Shown: positions 34,907-43,321 of the stretch, piece by piece
How positions within the stretch are numbered: position 1 is the stretch's first letter
How the letters are laid out: every line of letters starts with the position of its first letter
DNA from: Pseudomonadota bacterium
Lineage (GTDB): Bacteria; Desulfobacterota; Syntrophorhabdia; Syntrophorhabdales; Syntrophorhabdaceae
Assembly (NCBI GenBank): GCA_026388315.1
Contig: JAPLKA010000118.1
Span: 16,299-80,298, forward strand
Direction: 5' to 3'
Length of the DNA: 64,000 nucleotides
The notes under the pieces: model-generated
The model's input: only the letters and a program-made list of their open reading frames with translations
The model's database searches: none
Told to the model about the DNA's origin: nothing
Made by a program: the position numbers and the translations under genes

Positions 34907-35934
34907 ACCCCTCGAATTGCTTCACGGTCTGATCTGATAAACGCCAGCAGTTCCTTGGAAAACGGTGTATAAAGCTTCGTTTTCTCGTATTCTGTTTCGC
35001 TCCCAAACAATTTCTGCATGAGCAATCCGTCAGTTCCAAACCAGCGCGGAGCCATCCCCCCGAAGAAAAACCCCTTCTCCCGCAGTAAATCAACAGCAGC
35101 GCCAATATGAGGGCACGCCATATTAAGTGTGACTTGCAAGCTGATCACCCGGCGCTGTTTTGCTTTGCTCAGGATATCCTCCACCGCTGCAGCCCAGTTG
35201 CCGCCGACCATAGGGACCACCACTTTCCAGGTTTTGGCTGAAGCATAATATTTCTCTTCCAGGCTTGTCGACCCATCGGTTGGCAACGCATCTGTCGACG
35301 GAAAAAGAATCCTTGGCCGCAGTGAACCGGCAATCCTTTTTAAAATCGTATCATACCGGACCGGCACATATTCGGCCTCCAATAGATCTGTCAGTTCCCA
35401 AAAATACAGCACGCAGGATACGCGTGCAGTGCCGGTTTTGTTGCTCTTCCCGTCTTTGAAGCTGTCACCGTCCAGTTGATCCAGTTCCAGTGCGCAGTCA
35501 GTCATGCCGATCTTGGCGGCGCTAACCTGCGTAAAAAAGTGACAGCAAACCGTTTCGTTGAAAATCCCGTCGATGTCGGTCATCCGGCACATGGCAGGGT
35601 CAAAATAACAACGAATCAAGTGCGACGAAATGTTAGTGTGCGCGTACCCCGGGTCGACTAACATATTTCCGGCTTCCCAAAGGCGGGGATTAGGGGCGGT
35701 TTTGAACATCGAAATGTACCCTACCGCCTGTCCCTTCACATCAAAAGCCAATGCTGAAACTAAGCGTCCCGCCTGTATTTCCTTCCATAAAACTTCCGGT
35801 TGATAGACATCCTTGACAGGAAAGTCTTCGCCATATAACGATCGAAAAACCGTTCCCACGTGATGGGCGTTCGCTACATCAACGGCAACGATCCGGAATA
35901 ATTCATCCGGCAATAGATCGGCCTCGCTCAGCAA
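34903..35934 (-). CDS. GNAT-fold acyltransferase-like protein in an ACP/ketosynthase cassette
   Basis: 343 residues. An N-terminal stretch (FRIVAVDVANAHHVGTVFRS, LYGEDFPVKDVYQPEVLW) resembles the start of an N-acetyltransferase, then LALDVKG-type strands with VGYISMFKTAPNPRLWEAGN and VDPGYAHTNISSHLIRCYF, the region of the acyl-CoA or acyl-ACP pyrophosphate loop. The second half is not recognised. It starts inside the ACP gene (32 bp overlap) and ends over the FabH start. From this setting it may take an acyl group from the cassette's ACP, as the GNAT-fold N-acyl amino acid and acyl-homoserine lactone synthases do; that is inference. Confidence 0.55.
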   Translation of the reverse strand: MLSEADLLPDELFRIVAVDVANAHHVGTVFRSLYGEDFPVKDVYQPEVLWKEIQAGRLVSALAFDVKGQAVGYISMFKTAPNPRLWEAGNMLVDPGYAHTNISSHLIRCYFDPAMCRMTDIDGIFNETVCCHFFTQVSAAKIGMTDCALELDQLDGDSFKDGKSNKTGTARVSCVLYFWELTDLLEAEYVPVRYDTILKRIAGSLRPRILFPSTDALPTDGSTSLEEKYYASAKTWKVVVPMVGGNWAAAVEDILSKAKQRRVISLQVTLNMACPHIGAAVDLLREKGFFFGGMAPRWFGTDGLLMQKLFGSETEYEKTKLYTPFSKELLAFIRSDREAIRGV

Positions 35935-36166
35935 TACGCTTGTCGAAATATTCCACCGCAGCGCCGATCGTTGTGAGGTTTACTGCATCGTCCAGGGGTA
36001 TCTCAATGGAAAATGCATCCTCAGCCAACACCAGCATCTCCGCAAAATCGAGCGAATCAAGCATCAGGTCATCAACCAGCAACGCTTCAGGCTTCAAGGC
36101 TGCCCGGGAAATGCTTTTCTTTTTGAGTTTCAAAATAATCTCGCACACCTTTTCCATAGTTGTCAT
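35903..36166 (-). CDS. Acyl carrier protein
   Basis: 87 residues from ATG 36166, nine bases after GGGAGGA; ATGs at 36175 and 36172 are too near that site. Helix 1 (EKVCEIILKLKK), then LLVDDLMLDSLDFAEML with S38 as phosphopantetheine attachment site, and an acidic helix III region IEIPLDDAVNLTTIGAAVEYF. It carries acyl intermediates on the 4'-phosphopantetheine arm. The longer open frame to 36397 is not one protein: its first part is the remains of another ketosynthase. Confidence 0.85.
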   Translation of the reverse strand: MTTMEKVCEIILKLKKKSISRAALKPEALLVDDLMLDSLDFAEMLVLAEDAFSIEIPLDDAVNLTTIGAAVEYFDKRIAERGRSIAG

Positions 36167-36238
36167 GCTCATCATTCCTCCCTTTATTTTATTTGATCCG
36201 CAAGCGAATCTGCTTCTCCTTACGTGTTTGAACGGTCT

Positions 36239-36349
36239 TGCCCCCTCATTACAATTCAAAAAGTGAGCCTCGTGCGGGATGATCAGCGCAATTTCTTCCC
36301 TTTGCGCTTTTGCCGGTACAGCGTCTGCCCCGTCACCTCCGGCAACAAC
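36239..36349 (-). pseudogene. Remnant of a second ketosynthase III gene
   Basis: The translated minus strand reads GGDGADAVPAKAQREEIALI then IPHEAHFLNCNEGA. The first part resembles GDGAGAVVLRPAL and the second KEEVALIIPHQANLRIIEAA of the FabH-like protein next door, with the roughly 75 residues between them missing. The DNA matches in places too (GATGATCAGCGCAA). It is a decayed, internally deleted copy just upstream of the ACP, suggesting duplication followed by loss, or insertion of the cassette next to an older one. Confidence 0.65.
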
Positions 36350-36565
36350 TGGCAGTTTGCTTTTCAGCATGCGATAAGGATAACAAAAGAAAAACAAACT
36401 ATCAATACTAACGTATCGATTTTATGGCTAAAAACCAGAGGGCTAATGCCTTTAAAACAAGGGGTCAAGCAATAGTGATTCATCGCTTAAAGAATTATTG
36501 AATGCCGTTTGAAACATGGTATAAATTGCTTCTTTGTGAAAAACTTTGTTTCAGGAAGCAAATCC

Positions 36566-36982
36566 CTACTCCCCTATAATCTTTACGAGTACCCGCTTTT
36601 TCCGTTTTCCGTCAAACTCGCCGTAAAAAATCTGTTCCCACGGCCCGAAATCGAGTTTTCCATTTGTGATGGACACCACGACCTCCCGGCCCATCACTGA
36701 ACGTTTGAGATGACCGTCTGCGTTATCCTCTCCCGTGTTATGACGATACTGGGAAACGGGTTCATGGGGAGCCAGTTTCTCCAGCCACTCGTCAAGGTCC
36801 TGATGAAGGCCGCGCTCGTCGTCATTTATGAAAACCGACGCTGTTATGTGCATGGCGTTACAGAGCAGCAGGCCTTCCGTTATACCGCTCTCCCTGAGGC
36901 ATTCTTCCACTTGAGAGGTGATGTTGATATATGCCCTTCTCGTGGATGTGTTGAACCATAACTCTTTCCGGTAGCTCTTCAT
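36566..36982 (-). CDS. yjbQ: YjbQ / UPF0047 family protein
   Basis: 138 residues from ATG 36982 (GGAG upstream); the frame to 37066 is a poor extension. It has the UPF0047 fold signature: [40 protein letters not shown], the His pair in [20 protein letters not shown], and [21 protein letters not shown]. The trimeric protein has three conserved His and weak thiamin-phosphate synthase activity in vitro; the natural role is uncertain. It stands alone. Confidence 0.88.
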   Translation of the reverse strand: MKSYRKELWFNTSTRRAYINITSQVEECLRESGITEGLLLCNAMHITASVFINDDERGLHQDLDEWLEKLAPHEPVSQYRHNTGEDNADGHLKRSVMGREVVVSITNGKLDFGPWEQIFYGEFDGKRKKRVLVKIIGE

Positions 36983-37144
36983 CTGTGGTGTTCTCCTTTT
37001 TTCTTTTTCTGCCACATTTCCCCCTGAACCTGCAAGGAAAATCATAACAGGAATAAGTTCTCGCACGCGCTATTGAACACCACTTAAAAGCGGTAAGCTG
37101 CCGATGACCGCCAAAGGCTCCCTTTCAAGAAGCAGGAATTATTA

Positions 37145-37849
37145 TTAAAAAGTCTCCCCCCACCTTTTCAACACTTGATTGATTTTATCAGAAATAATCC
37201 TTCTGGCATCATACCGGTCTACACCACGCATGAGAAGTTCGTCGTATTCTGTTTCGGCGTGCCGTATGTGTGCTACTATTGCAAGGGTTATAGATTTTTC
37301 ATCGAACCCTTTTGCCTCCTTTGAACGTCCTACCCTACCGCTGTATTTATCGCATGCATGTTCAGCTATTTTCACCTCCAAACCGAGGGGCATGCAAGGA
37401 TAGTATCGGCGTATCTGTTCGCCGTACTTTTTCACGTATTCTTTATCGATTACTTCGCGTCTTTCGGCCTCACGGTTTCTCCGGCGCTCTCTTGCCTCTG
37501 TGTCAGCCAGGCACTCTGTCTCTGCCTGCTCAAGCGCACTCTCTTCAACCAGGAGTCCTTGTCGTTCATATCGCTTTCTTGCCTTTGACCATTTTAAAAC
37601 AACTGCATATAATTGAGAGTTTTTCTTAGCCCTCCGGGTTAACGCTGTATTACCCGACGGAAGGAACCGCAGGTGTCCCAAGTCAGCACATTCCAGGCAC
37701 AGCGCCCCTTTGTTTTTGGCGAGGGTTATCCATGCATGTGGTCCGAGATCTTCCCCACACTCAGAGCAAGTTGACTCCCGGGTCGAGATAAAAACCGCTA
37801 TTTCGCTGTCATCGGTTTTCATAGTTCTTTCGTTCTTTATATTCATCAT
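37145..37849 (-). CDS. DUF2293-containing protein
   Basis: 234 residues. An N-terminal half has a zinc-ribbon-like pair CSECGEDL and CLECADLGH and a basic alpha-helical linker rich in Arg and Glu. The C-terminal half matches DUF2293: YYPCMPLGLEVKIAEHAC, SGRVGRSKEAKGFDEKSI, AHIRHAETEYDELLMRGVDR and ARRIISDKINQVLKRW. The domain has no assigned function; the Cys pairs and basic helices suggest nucleic-acid binding. Start uncertain: ATG 37849, 37846 or 37822, none with a good ribosome site. Confidence 0.75.
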   Translation of the reverse strand: MMNIKNERTMKTDDSEIAVFISTRESTCSECGEDLGPHAWITLAKNKGALCLECADLGHLRFLPSGNTALTRRAKKNSQLYAVVLKWSKARKRYERQGLLVEESALEQAETECLADTEARERRRNREAERREVIDKEYVKKYGEQIRRYYPCMPLGLEVKIAEHACDKYSGRVGRSKEAKGFDEKSITLAIVAHIRHAETEYDELLMRGVDRYDARRIISDKINQVLKRWGETF

Positions 37850-38012
37850 CTATTATTACAATCAGGTATCAGAATCAAGACAATAATGATTGCCGGATGA
37901 AACAGAGTACTTTAGCATTTATGGGGATACAGGATATTTATACAACAATTAATGGTAGGAGGAAGCTATACGTAACAAAAAAATGGTTATCTGAATTATC
38001 CCTTTGAAAGAA

Positions 38013-38041
38013 TTAACACAAAATTAACACACCATTCATTA
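38013..38041 (+). promoter_or_regulatory. Candidate Pho box upstream of pstS
   Basis: TTAACAC at 38013-38019 and 38024-38030, with a weaker TTCATTA at 38035-38041, are three direct repeats at exact 11-bp steps. This is the spacing at which PhoB/PhoP dimers bind tandem half-sites, and TTAACA is the Bacillus PhoP half-site. It lies about 55 bp before the pstS start. PhoB (29.1 kb) is the expected binder. Confidence 0.6.
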
Positions 38042-38092
38042 CATAATAACAATCACTGTGTATATTAAGAAAAACATTTGCAGGAGGAAAAG

Positions 38093-39148
38093 ATGACCAC
38101 TTTACGTAAAAAATCGATTGTTGCGGTGCTTGTTTTTGGTTTGTTGCTATTCGGAGTTATAGCTAACGCAGCAGAGAAGGAGCTGATCGGCGCAGGGGCA
38201 ACATTCCCGCAGCCCCTTTATTCGAAGTTATTCGACGTATACAACCAGCAAAACAAGATAATGATTAACTACCAGGGTATCGGCTCAGGCGGCGGTATCA
38301 ACCAGCTTATTAAAAAGACGGTTGATTTCGGCGGAACCGATGCGTTCATGACAGAAAAAGAACTGAAAGACGCGGGGGCTCCTGTACTTCACATATCTAC
38401 CTGCCTCGGTGCGGTTGTGGTAACATACAGCCTTCCCGGCAATCCGAAAATCAATTTTACACCAGATGTCGTGGCGGATATCTTTCTCGGGAGGATTACA
38501 AAATGGAATGACCCCAGGATTGCTTCTGCAAACAAGGATGTGAAGCTCCCCGATCTTTCAATCAGCGTTGTCCACCGGGCCGATGGAAGCGGTACAACGT
38601 ATATATTCAGTGAATACCTTACAAAGGTAAGTAAAGAATGGAAAGAAAAGATGGGAACCGGTAAATCCATAAACTGGCCGGCAGGGCAGATAGGGCAGAA
38701 AGGTAATCCGGGTGTGGCCGGCTATGTGAAGCAGACACCGGGTTCAATTGGTTATGTAGAGCTCCTCTACGCAATGCAGAATAAGATGCCCTATGGCAAT
38801 ATAAAAAATAGAGCAGGCAAGTTCGTTGAGCCTACTCCAAAATCAGTCAGCAGTGCGGCAAATGTGAAAATTCCTGATGACACAAACGTTTCGCTTACCG
38901 ACACAGATGCAAAGGATGGGTATCCGATAAGCGGTTTTACATGGCTTATTTTTTACAAGGAACAGAATTACGGCGGCAGATCAAAGGAAAAGGCCGAAGT
39001 GCTGTCAAAGCTCCTCATGTGGATGGTTGGTGACGGACAAAAATATGTTGAGCCGCTCCAGTATTCAGCGTTATCGAAAGAAGCGGCAGACAAGGCAGTG
39101 AAGATTATAAAGTCGATGACGTATAAAGGAACACCCTTGTTGAAATAA
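38093..39148 (+). CDS. pstS: Phosphate ABC transporter, substrate-binding protein PstS
   Basis: 351 residues from ATG 38093 (AGGAGGAAAAG upstream). A signal peptide (to about 24, VIANA-AEKELIG) is followed by the PstS signature GAGATFPQPLYSKLFDVY. Phosphate ligands lie in GIGSGGGINQLI, FGGTDAFMTEKEL and HRADGSGTTYIFSEYL. PstS captures phosphate in the periplasm for PstCAB. It heads the pstSCAB-phoU operon and has a Pho-box-like leader. Confidence 0.95.
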   Translation: MTTLRKKSIVAVLVFGLLLFGVIANAAEKELIGAGATFPQPLYSKLFDVYNQQNKIMINYQGIGSGGGINQLIKKTVDFGGTDAFMTEKELKDAGAPVLHISTCLGAVVVTYSLPGNPKINFTPDVVADIFLGRITKWNDPRIASANKDVKLPDLSISVVHRADGSGTTYIFSEYLTKVSKEWKEKMGTGKSINWPAGQIGQKGNPGVAGYVKQTPGSIGYVELLYAMQNKMPYGNIKNRAGKFVEPTPKSVSSAANVKIPDDTNVSLTDTDAKDGYPISGFTWLIFYKEQNYGGRSKEKAEVLSKLLMWMVGDGQKYVEPLQYSALSKEAADKAVKIIKSMTYKGTPLLK

Positions 39149-39190
39149 CTAAGCACTATGCACTAAAGGCTATGAGCAATGCACTAATTA
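39148..39190. repeat. Short-word array GCACTATGCACTAA between pstS and pstC
   Basis: AAGCACTATGCACTAAAGGC then TATGAGCAATGCACTAATTA: repeated GCACTAA/TATG words fill the whole 43-bp pstS-pstC gap. pstC therefore has no Shine-Dalgarno sequence of its own. Confidence 0.6.
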
Positions 39191-39191
39191 T

Positions 39192-40085
39192 ATGCTGACA
39201 AAAGATAAAACAGAAAAGAGATTCAATCTGATTCTGAAAGTGACTGCCCTTTTTGTTGTGGCTTTGCTTGTTGTGATCTGCCTGACGCTTATCGTCGCTT
39301 CTGTCCCGTCGATAAGAACCTTTGGATTCGGATTCTTTATCGGAAAGACATGGGATGCCGCATCGGAAAAATTCGGAGCGCTTCCCTTTCTTGTCGGGAC
39401 GCTCCTCACTTCCTTCCTGGCGCTTGCAATATCAATCCCTTTTTCTATTGCCATCTCAATCTTTCTCGGAGAGTATTTCAAGGAAGGGGCAATTTCCACG
39501 TTTTTAAGAAGTTCCGTTGAAGTGTTAGCCGGCATCCCTTCCGTTATTTTTGGCCTCTGGGGGCTATTTCTCCTCATGCCTCTCGTAAGGATGATAGAAA
39601 TGCAAGTCGGTGTGGTACCCCATGGGGTAGGGATACTGACTGCGTCTTTGATACTCTCCATCATGGTCATCCCTTTCTCGGCTTCAATTGGGAGAGAGGT
39701 GGTAATCCTTGTGCCCTCAGATTTGAAAGAGGCTGCATACTCATTGGGCGCTACACGGTTTGAAGTGATTAAAAATATTATCATTCCTTATGCACGTTCA
39801 GGCATCTTTGCCGGGCTGCTTCTTGCCCTGGGCAGGGCAATCGGTGAAACAATGGCGGTGACAATGCTTATCGGGAACAGCAATTTCCTCCCTACAGGCA
39901 TCTTCAGCCCTGCAAATACTATGGCAAGCGTTATTGCAAATGAATTTGCCGAGGCAACGGGGATAACGGCATCATCACTTATCTATGTGGGGCTTGTGCT
40001 TTTTCTTGTCACGACAATTGTCAACATCATCGGCACATATGTCATCAAGAAAATAAGCCTTGAAGCATCCAAAGAGGTAACATAA
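39192..40085 (+). CDS. pstC: Phosphate ABC transporter permease PstC
   Basis: 297 residues, six helices. Typical PstC features: SIRTFGFGFFIGKTWDA, FLVGTLLTSFLALAISIPFS, a cytoplasmic EAA loop with EAAYSLGATRFEVIKNIIIP, and ALGRAIGETMAVTML. It forms the membrane channel with PstA. The ATG sits directly after the short-word array; the stop overlaps the pstA start (TAATG). Confidence 0.93.
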   Translation: MLTKDKTEKRFNLILKVTALFVVALLVVICLTLIVASVPSIRTFGFGFFIGKTWDAASEKFGALPFLVGTLLTSFLALAISIPFSIAISIFLGEYFKEGAISTFLRSSVEVLAGIPSVIFGLWGLFLLMPLVRMIEMQVGVVPHGVGILTASLILSIMVIPFSASIGREVVILVPSDLKEAAYSLGATRFEVIKNIIIPYARSGIFAGLLLALGRAIGETMAVTMLIGNSNFLPTGIFSPANTMASVIANEFAEATGITASSLIYVGLVLFLVTTIVNIIGTYVIKKISLEASKEVT

Positions 40086-41026
40086 TGGAAGGTAACCAGG
40101 GTAGCAGATTCCCGTTGGAATCTGCACAGCGAGCACAGCGAGCGAGAGGGGGAGGCTCCGACGGCTTTGCCGGTGGAGGGGGCGACGTAAGCCCCCGTAA
40201 TAGAATCATAAAAGATAATATTTTTAAAGGCGCGGTTATTCTCCTTTCATTCATATCGCTTCTCCCGCTGCTTCTCATACTCTACTACATTACAAGAAAC
40301 GGTATTGCAGTGATAAACTGGGAATTTCTGACCCAGCTTCCCAGGCCCATCGGTGAAGCAGGGGGCGGTATTTACAACGCAATCATAGGAACTCTTTTTC
40401 TCATCGTTCTTTCAAGCGTTTTGTCGATACCTTTCGGAATATCGGCAGGGATTTATCTTTCTGAAAAGGGTGAAGGAAAGATGGCCCATATTGTCAGACT
40501 CTGTGTTGTTGTCCTGCAGGGCACACCATCGATTGTCATAGGTATTGTTGCATATATGTGGGTTGTTGGACCTTTCCAAGGTTTTTCAGCTTTATCGGGA
40601 GGCGTTGCCCTCAGTATCATGATGCTGCCCGTTATTATCAAAACCACGGAAGAGACTCTGAAACTTATGCCTTACTCACTGAAAGAGGCCTCCCTTGCCC
40701 TTGGAGTGCCATATTATAAGACAATCCTGAAGGTCATTCTGCCCACAGGATTAAGCGGTATTCTGACAGGCATACTGCTCAGCGTTGCACGGATTACCGG
40801 AGAAACTGCACCGCTTCTCTTTACCGCTTTTGGTAACCAGTTTATGAATTATAACATCTTTAAACCTATGGATTCTTTGCCGTACCGTATTTTTTATTAT
40901 GCAATGAGCCCTTATCCTGAATGGCACACATTTGCGTGGGGAGCTTCATTTATCCTCGTGGTAGTGGTCCTGGGCTTCAATCTCATCGCAAGGGGGATAG
41001 CAACTAAATGGAAAGTCCAGTTTTAG
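40085..41026 (+). CDS. pstA: Phosphate ABC transporter permease PstA, with repeat-encoded N-terminus
   Basis: 313 residues. From about residue 41 it is a normal Pst[39 protein letters not shown], the EAA loop [20 protein letters not shown] and [19 protein letters not shown]. The first 40 residues ([17 protein letters not shown] ... GGGDVSPRN) are Arg/Gly-rich, unlike any PstA, and encoded by repeat element C. The GAGGT ribosome site and ATG are retained upstream of the insertion and the frame stays open, so an extended protein is predicted; starting inside the repeat is also possible. It overlaps pstB by 19 nt. Confidence 0.92.
   Translation: MEGNQGSRFPLESAQRAQRARGGGSDGFAGGGGDVSPRNRIIKDNIFKGAVILLSFISLLPLLLILYYITRNGIAVINWEFLTQLPRPIGEAGGGIYNAIIGTLFLIVLSSVLSIPFGISAGIYLSEKGEGKMAHIVRLCVVVLQGTPSIVIGIVAYMWVVGPFQGFSALSGGVALSIMMLPVIIKTTEETLKLMPYSLKEASLALGVPYYKTILKVILPTGLSGILTGILLSVARITGETAPLLFTAFGNQFMNYNIFKPMDSLPYRIFYYAMSPYPEWHTFAWGASFILVVVVLGFNLIARGIATKWKVQF
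40105..40197. repeat. Dispersed hairpin repeat C, copy 1 (inside pstA)
   Basis: GCACAGCGAGCGAGAGGGG, a hairpin CTCCGACGGC-TTT-GCCGGTGGAG, and a 3' hairpin GGGGGC-GACGTAA-GCCCCC. The reverse complement of 46998-47070 shows the same parts in order, with a different but still paired central stem. Insertion is in frame at the third to fifth codon of pstA. Confidence 0.7.
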
Positions 41027-41766
41027 CTGTTGAGGATTTCTGTGCCTTTTTTGGCGACAACCAGATATTGAAGGATATCAACATTTCAATATCAAATAAT
41101 CTTGTTACTGCGCTGATGGGTCCTTCCGGCTGCGGTAAAACTACCCTTATCAGATGTGTAAACAGGATGCATGAGCTGATACCCGATACAAAGGTGTCAG
41201 GCAAGATGTACCTGAAGGGCGAAGATGTCTACGCTATGGAGCCTATTTTCCTGAGGCGGAAGATAGGTATGGTCTTCCAGAAGCCAAACCCTTTTCCTAT
41301 GATGAGCATCTACGATAATGTCATCGCGGGTTACAAATTGAACGGCCTCAGGCTCGGGAGGGATGAGTTTGACGCTATCGTTGAAAGATCATTGAAAAGC
41401 GCTGCTCTGTGGAACGAGGTGAAAGATGCACTCCATAGAAAAGGTACTTTCCTGTCGGGGGGGCAGCAACAGCGGTTGTGCATTGCCCGTGCCCTTGCGA
41501 TGAATCCCGAAATTTTGTTGCTTGACGAGCCCACATCGGCCCTTGATCCGAAATCCACCGCCCATATCGAAGAGCTTATTGTGGAGCTGAAAAAGAATGT
41601 AACCATGCTCCTTGTTACCCATAATATTGCCCAGGCAGCAAGGGTTTCTGATTTTACCGCCTTTATTTACCTGGGTGAACTGGTAGAGTTCGGACCAACG
41701 GAAAAGATGTTTACCGTGCCTAAAGATAAAAGAACTGAAGAGTATCTGACGGGAAAATTCGGATAG
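41008..41766 (+). CDS. pstB: Phosphate ABC transporter ATPase PstB
   Basis: 252 residues: Walker [11 protein letters not shown]-loop [17 protein letters not shown] (the PNPFP motif is specific to PstB), signature [15 protein letters not shown], Walker [14 protein letters not shown] and switch His in [13 protein letters not shown]. It powers phosphate uptake. Start ATG 41008 overlaps the pstA end. The usual C-terminal GKFG is present. Confidence 0.96.
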   Translation: MESPVLAVEDFCAFFGDNQILKDINISISNNLVTALMGPSGCGKTTLIRCVNRMHELIPDTKVSGKMYLKGEDVYAMEPIFLRRKIGMVFQKPNPFPMMSIYDNVIAGYKLNGLRLGRDEFDAIVERSLKSAALWNEVKDALHRKGTFLSGGQQQRLCIARALAMNPEILLLDEPTSALDPKSTAHIEELIVELKKNVTMLLVTHNIAQAARVSDFTAFIYLGELVEFGPTEKMFTVPKDKRTEEYLTGKFG

Positions 41767-41782
41767 GAGGGGAAGGGGTCTG

Positions 41783-42451
41783 ATGTTAGAAGAGAAAATA
41801 ACCGCACTCAGAAAGGAACTCATCGAGTATGCTGCAATTATTGAAGGAATGATCGAAGGGAGTGTCAACGCTCAGCTCAGAAAAGACAGTGCAGTGCTCA
41901 TGGAAATTATCGAAAAGGATGAGCCGATAGCGAATGATGTGGAAATTACCATTGAGGACATGTGTATCGGCATGATTGCCCAGTTCCAGCCAAAGGCTAA
42001 AGATTTGAGGACGATCCTTATGATTTTGAAGATTAATAATGATCTGGAGAGGGCAGGAGACCATGCCGTAAATATCGCTGAGAGTGGGCTTTTTTTAAAT
42101 GACCGGCCACAGTTGAAACCACTCATCGATATCCCCAGAATGGCACAGGATTCTATAAATATGTTGAAGGACAGCATAACGTCATTCATTAATGAAGACT
42201 CTCCGCTGGCATACAACGTCTGTGAACGGGACAATGAAGTTGATGAACTGGGGAATCAGATCTTGCGTGAACTGATTACTTACATGACGTGTGATCCTTC
42301 CACTATCGAGCGTTCCCTTCAACTGCTCAAAATAGCACGCAACCTTGAGCGTATTGCTGACCTGTCAACGAATATCTGTGAGGATGTTATCTTTATGGTA
42401 GATGGAGCGATTATAAAGCATCATATATTAGACAAGAACATCCTTGTATAG
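41783..42451 (+). CDS. phoU: Phosphate signalling regulator PhoU
   Basis: 222 residues, two three-helix PhoU repeats; metal-binding E/D patterns EKDEPIANDVEITIEDMCIG and CERDNEVDELGNQIL, plus RNLERIADLSTNICEDV. PhoU links Pst activity to PhoR, keeping PhoB inactive when phosphate is plentiful. It is the last gene of the operon, followed by a terminator. Confidence 0.93.
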   Translation: MLEEKITALRKELIEYAAIIEGMIEGSVNAQLRKDSAVLMEIIEKDEPIANDVEITIEDMCIGMIAQFQPKAKDLRTILMILKINNDLERAGDHAVNIAESGLFLNDRPQLKPLIDIPRMAQDSINMLKDSITSFINEDSPLAYNVCERDNEVDELGNQILRELITYMTCDPSTIERSLQLLKIARNLERIADLSTNICEDVIFMVDGAIIKHHILDKNILV

Positions 42452-42473
42452 TGAAGAAACCTGCCAATAAAGA

Positions 42474-42510
42474 CAAAAAAAGGGCTTCCCCATACGGGAA
42501 ACCCTTTTTA
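42474..42510. terminator. Bidirectional terminator between phoU and the CoxG-like gene
   Basis: AAAGGGCTTCCC-CATAC-GGGAAACCCTTT with an A-run before and a T-run after, so it can stop both convergent transcripts. Close in sequence to the terminator at 28914. Confidence 0.85.
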
Positions 42511-42529
42511 CATTCGATGCTTAAATCTG

Positions 42530-42982
42530 CTATATCAGTGTCTTTAACTTTGCCTGAAGGTTCTTGGTAAATTCTTTCTCTGTATCTTTGGCTTTTGCCC
42601 TCATGATCCTGTCGCCGAACATGGCCAGTTTTCCTACGATGCTCACATCTGATTTATACGTAACCTCTACCATACCCGGAGATACCTCTTTCAAATCTAC
42701 AGAGGTATTATTCTTAAAATGACCGAGCTTCGTTACGTCTTCGCCTTCACCTTCGATCTCAATGTGTGTCGGCTTCTCAATCTTTGTCATTTTGTTGACG
42801 AATTTCAGCTTCGCCGTGATGATGCCGACCTTCTGCTTTACGACGCACTCATAGGTTGTATCATCGATGACCTTCACGGACTCCGTGCCGGGCACACATG
42901 TCATGATACTCTCCGGTTTCAGCATGAAATCAAACAGCTTATCAATAGGTGCAGCTACTGTAAAACTACCCTCTATAATCAT
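42530..42982 (-). CDS. CoxG-like SRPBCC protein
   Basis: 150 residues of the carbon monoxide dehydrogenase subunit G family: IEGSFTVAAPIDKLFDFMLK, PESIMTCVPGTESVKVIDD, YECVVKQKVGIITAKLKF and VTYKSDVSIVGKLAMFGDRI. It is a START/SRPBCC cavity fold. CoxG recruits cox assembly proteins to the membrane in aerobic CO oxidisers and occurs with many molybdenum hydroxylases. Here it lies downstream of the three structural genes on the same strand, so an assembly role for that enzyme is the best guess. Confidence 0.82.
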   Translation of the reverse strand: MIIEGSFTVAAPIDKLFDFMLKPESIMTCVPGTESVKVIDDTTYECVVKQKVGIITAKLKFVNKMTKIEKPTHIEIEGEGEDVTKLGHFKNNTSVDLKEVSPGMVEVTYKSDVSIVGKLAMFGDRIMRAKAKDTEKEFTKNLQAKLKTLI

Positions 42983-43036
42983 ACCTTCCTCCTACGCTGA
43001 TATTTTATTTTCACAAAGCCATTTTTGCATTTTTGC

Positions 43037-43084
43037 CTATGCACTGTACTCTATGCTCTACGCTAAACGCTATTCGCTGCCTCT
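43037..43084. repeat. Short-word array (CTATGCACTGTACTCTATG type)
   Basis: Words CTATGCACT, CTATGCTCTA, CGCTAAA, CGCTATTCGCT fill the gap between the CoxG-like and zinc-finger genes, ending at the latter's stop codon. Confidence 0.6.
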
Positions 43085-43298
43085 ATAGTTTATCTTGAGC
43101 CTTCTCAATAAGATCAGAGAGAATCTCATAGCTCTTGTTTCCGGGCTCTGATATTTGGGAAAGCAACAGGTCAATATATGAATATCCCTGTGATTCGATC
43201 CAGGCCTTGTGGCTTTTATCACCCGTTCCAAACATATGCCTTGCAACCTGTTTACTGTTTGGCCATTCTTTCTTGCATGCAGGACATTTAAAGTTCAC
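43083..43298 (-). CDS. Small C2H2-type zinc-finger-like protein
   Basis: 71 residues, starting MNFKCPACKKEWPNSKQVAR with a Cys-x2-Cys pair and His residues at HMFGTGDKSH that could complete one zinc site. The C-terminal half is helical (ISEPGNKSYEILSDLIEKAQ). An AGGAGG-like site precedes it. It lies between the CoxG-like gene and the large hydroxylase subunit on the same strand. I do not recognise a named family; a small role in the operon is possible. Confidence 0.6.
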   Translation of the reverse strand: MNFKCPACKKEWPNSKQVARHMFGTGDKSHKAWIESQGYSYIDLLLSQISEPGNKSYEILSDLIEKAQDKL

Positions 43299-43321
43299 GG
43301 TATACCTCCTTTATCGGTAAC

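Noticed and set aside
36167..36397. Long start of the acyl carrier protein
   Set aside because: This part encodes the ketosynthase remnant; the well-spaced ribosome site points to ATG 36166.
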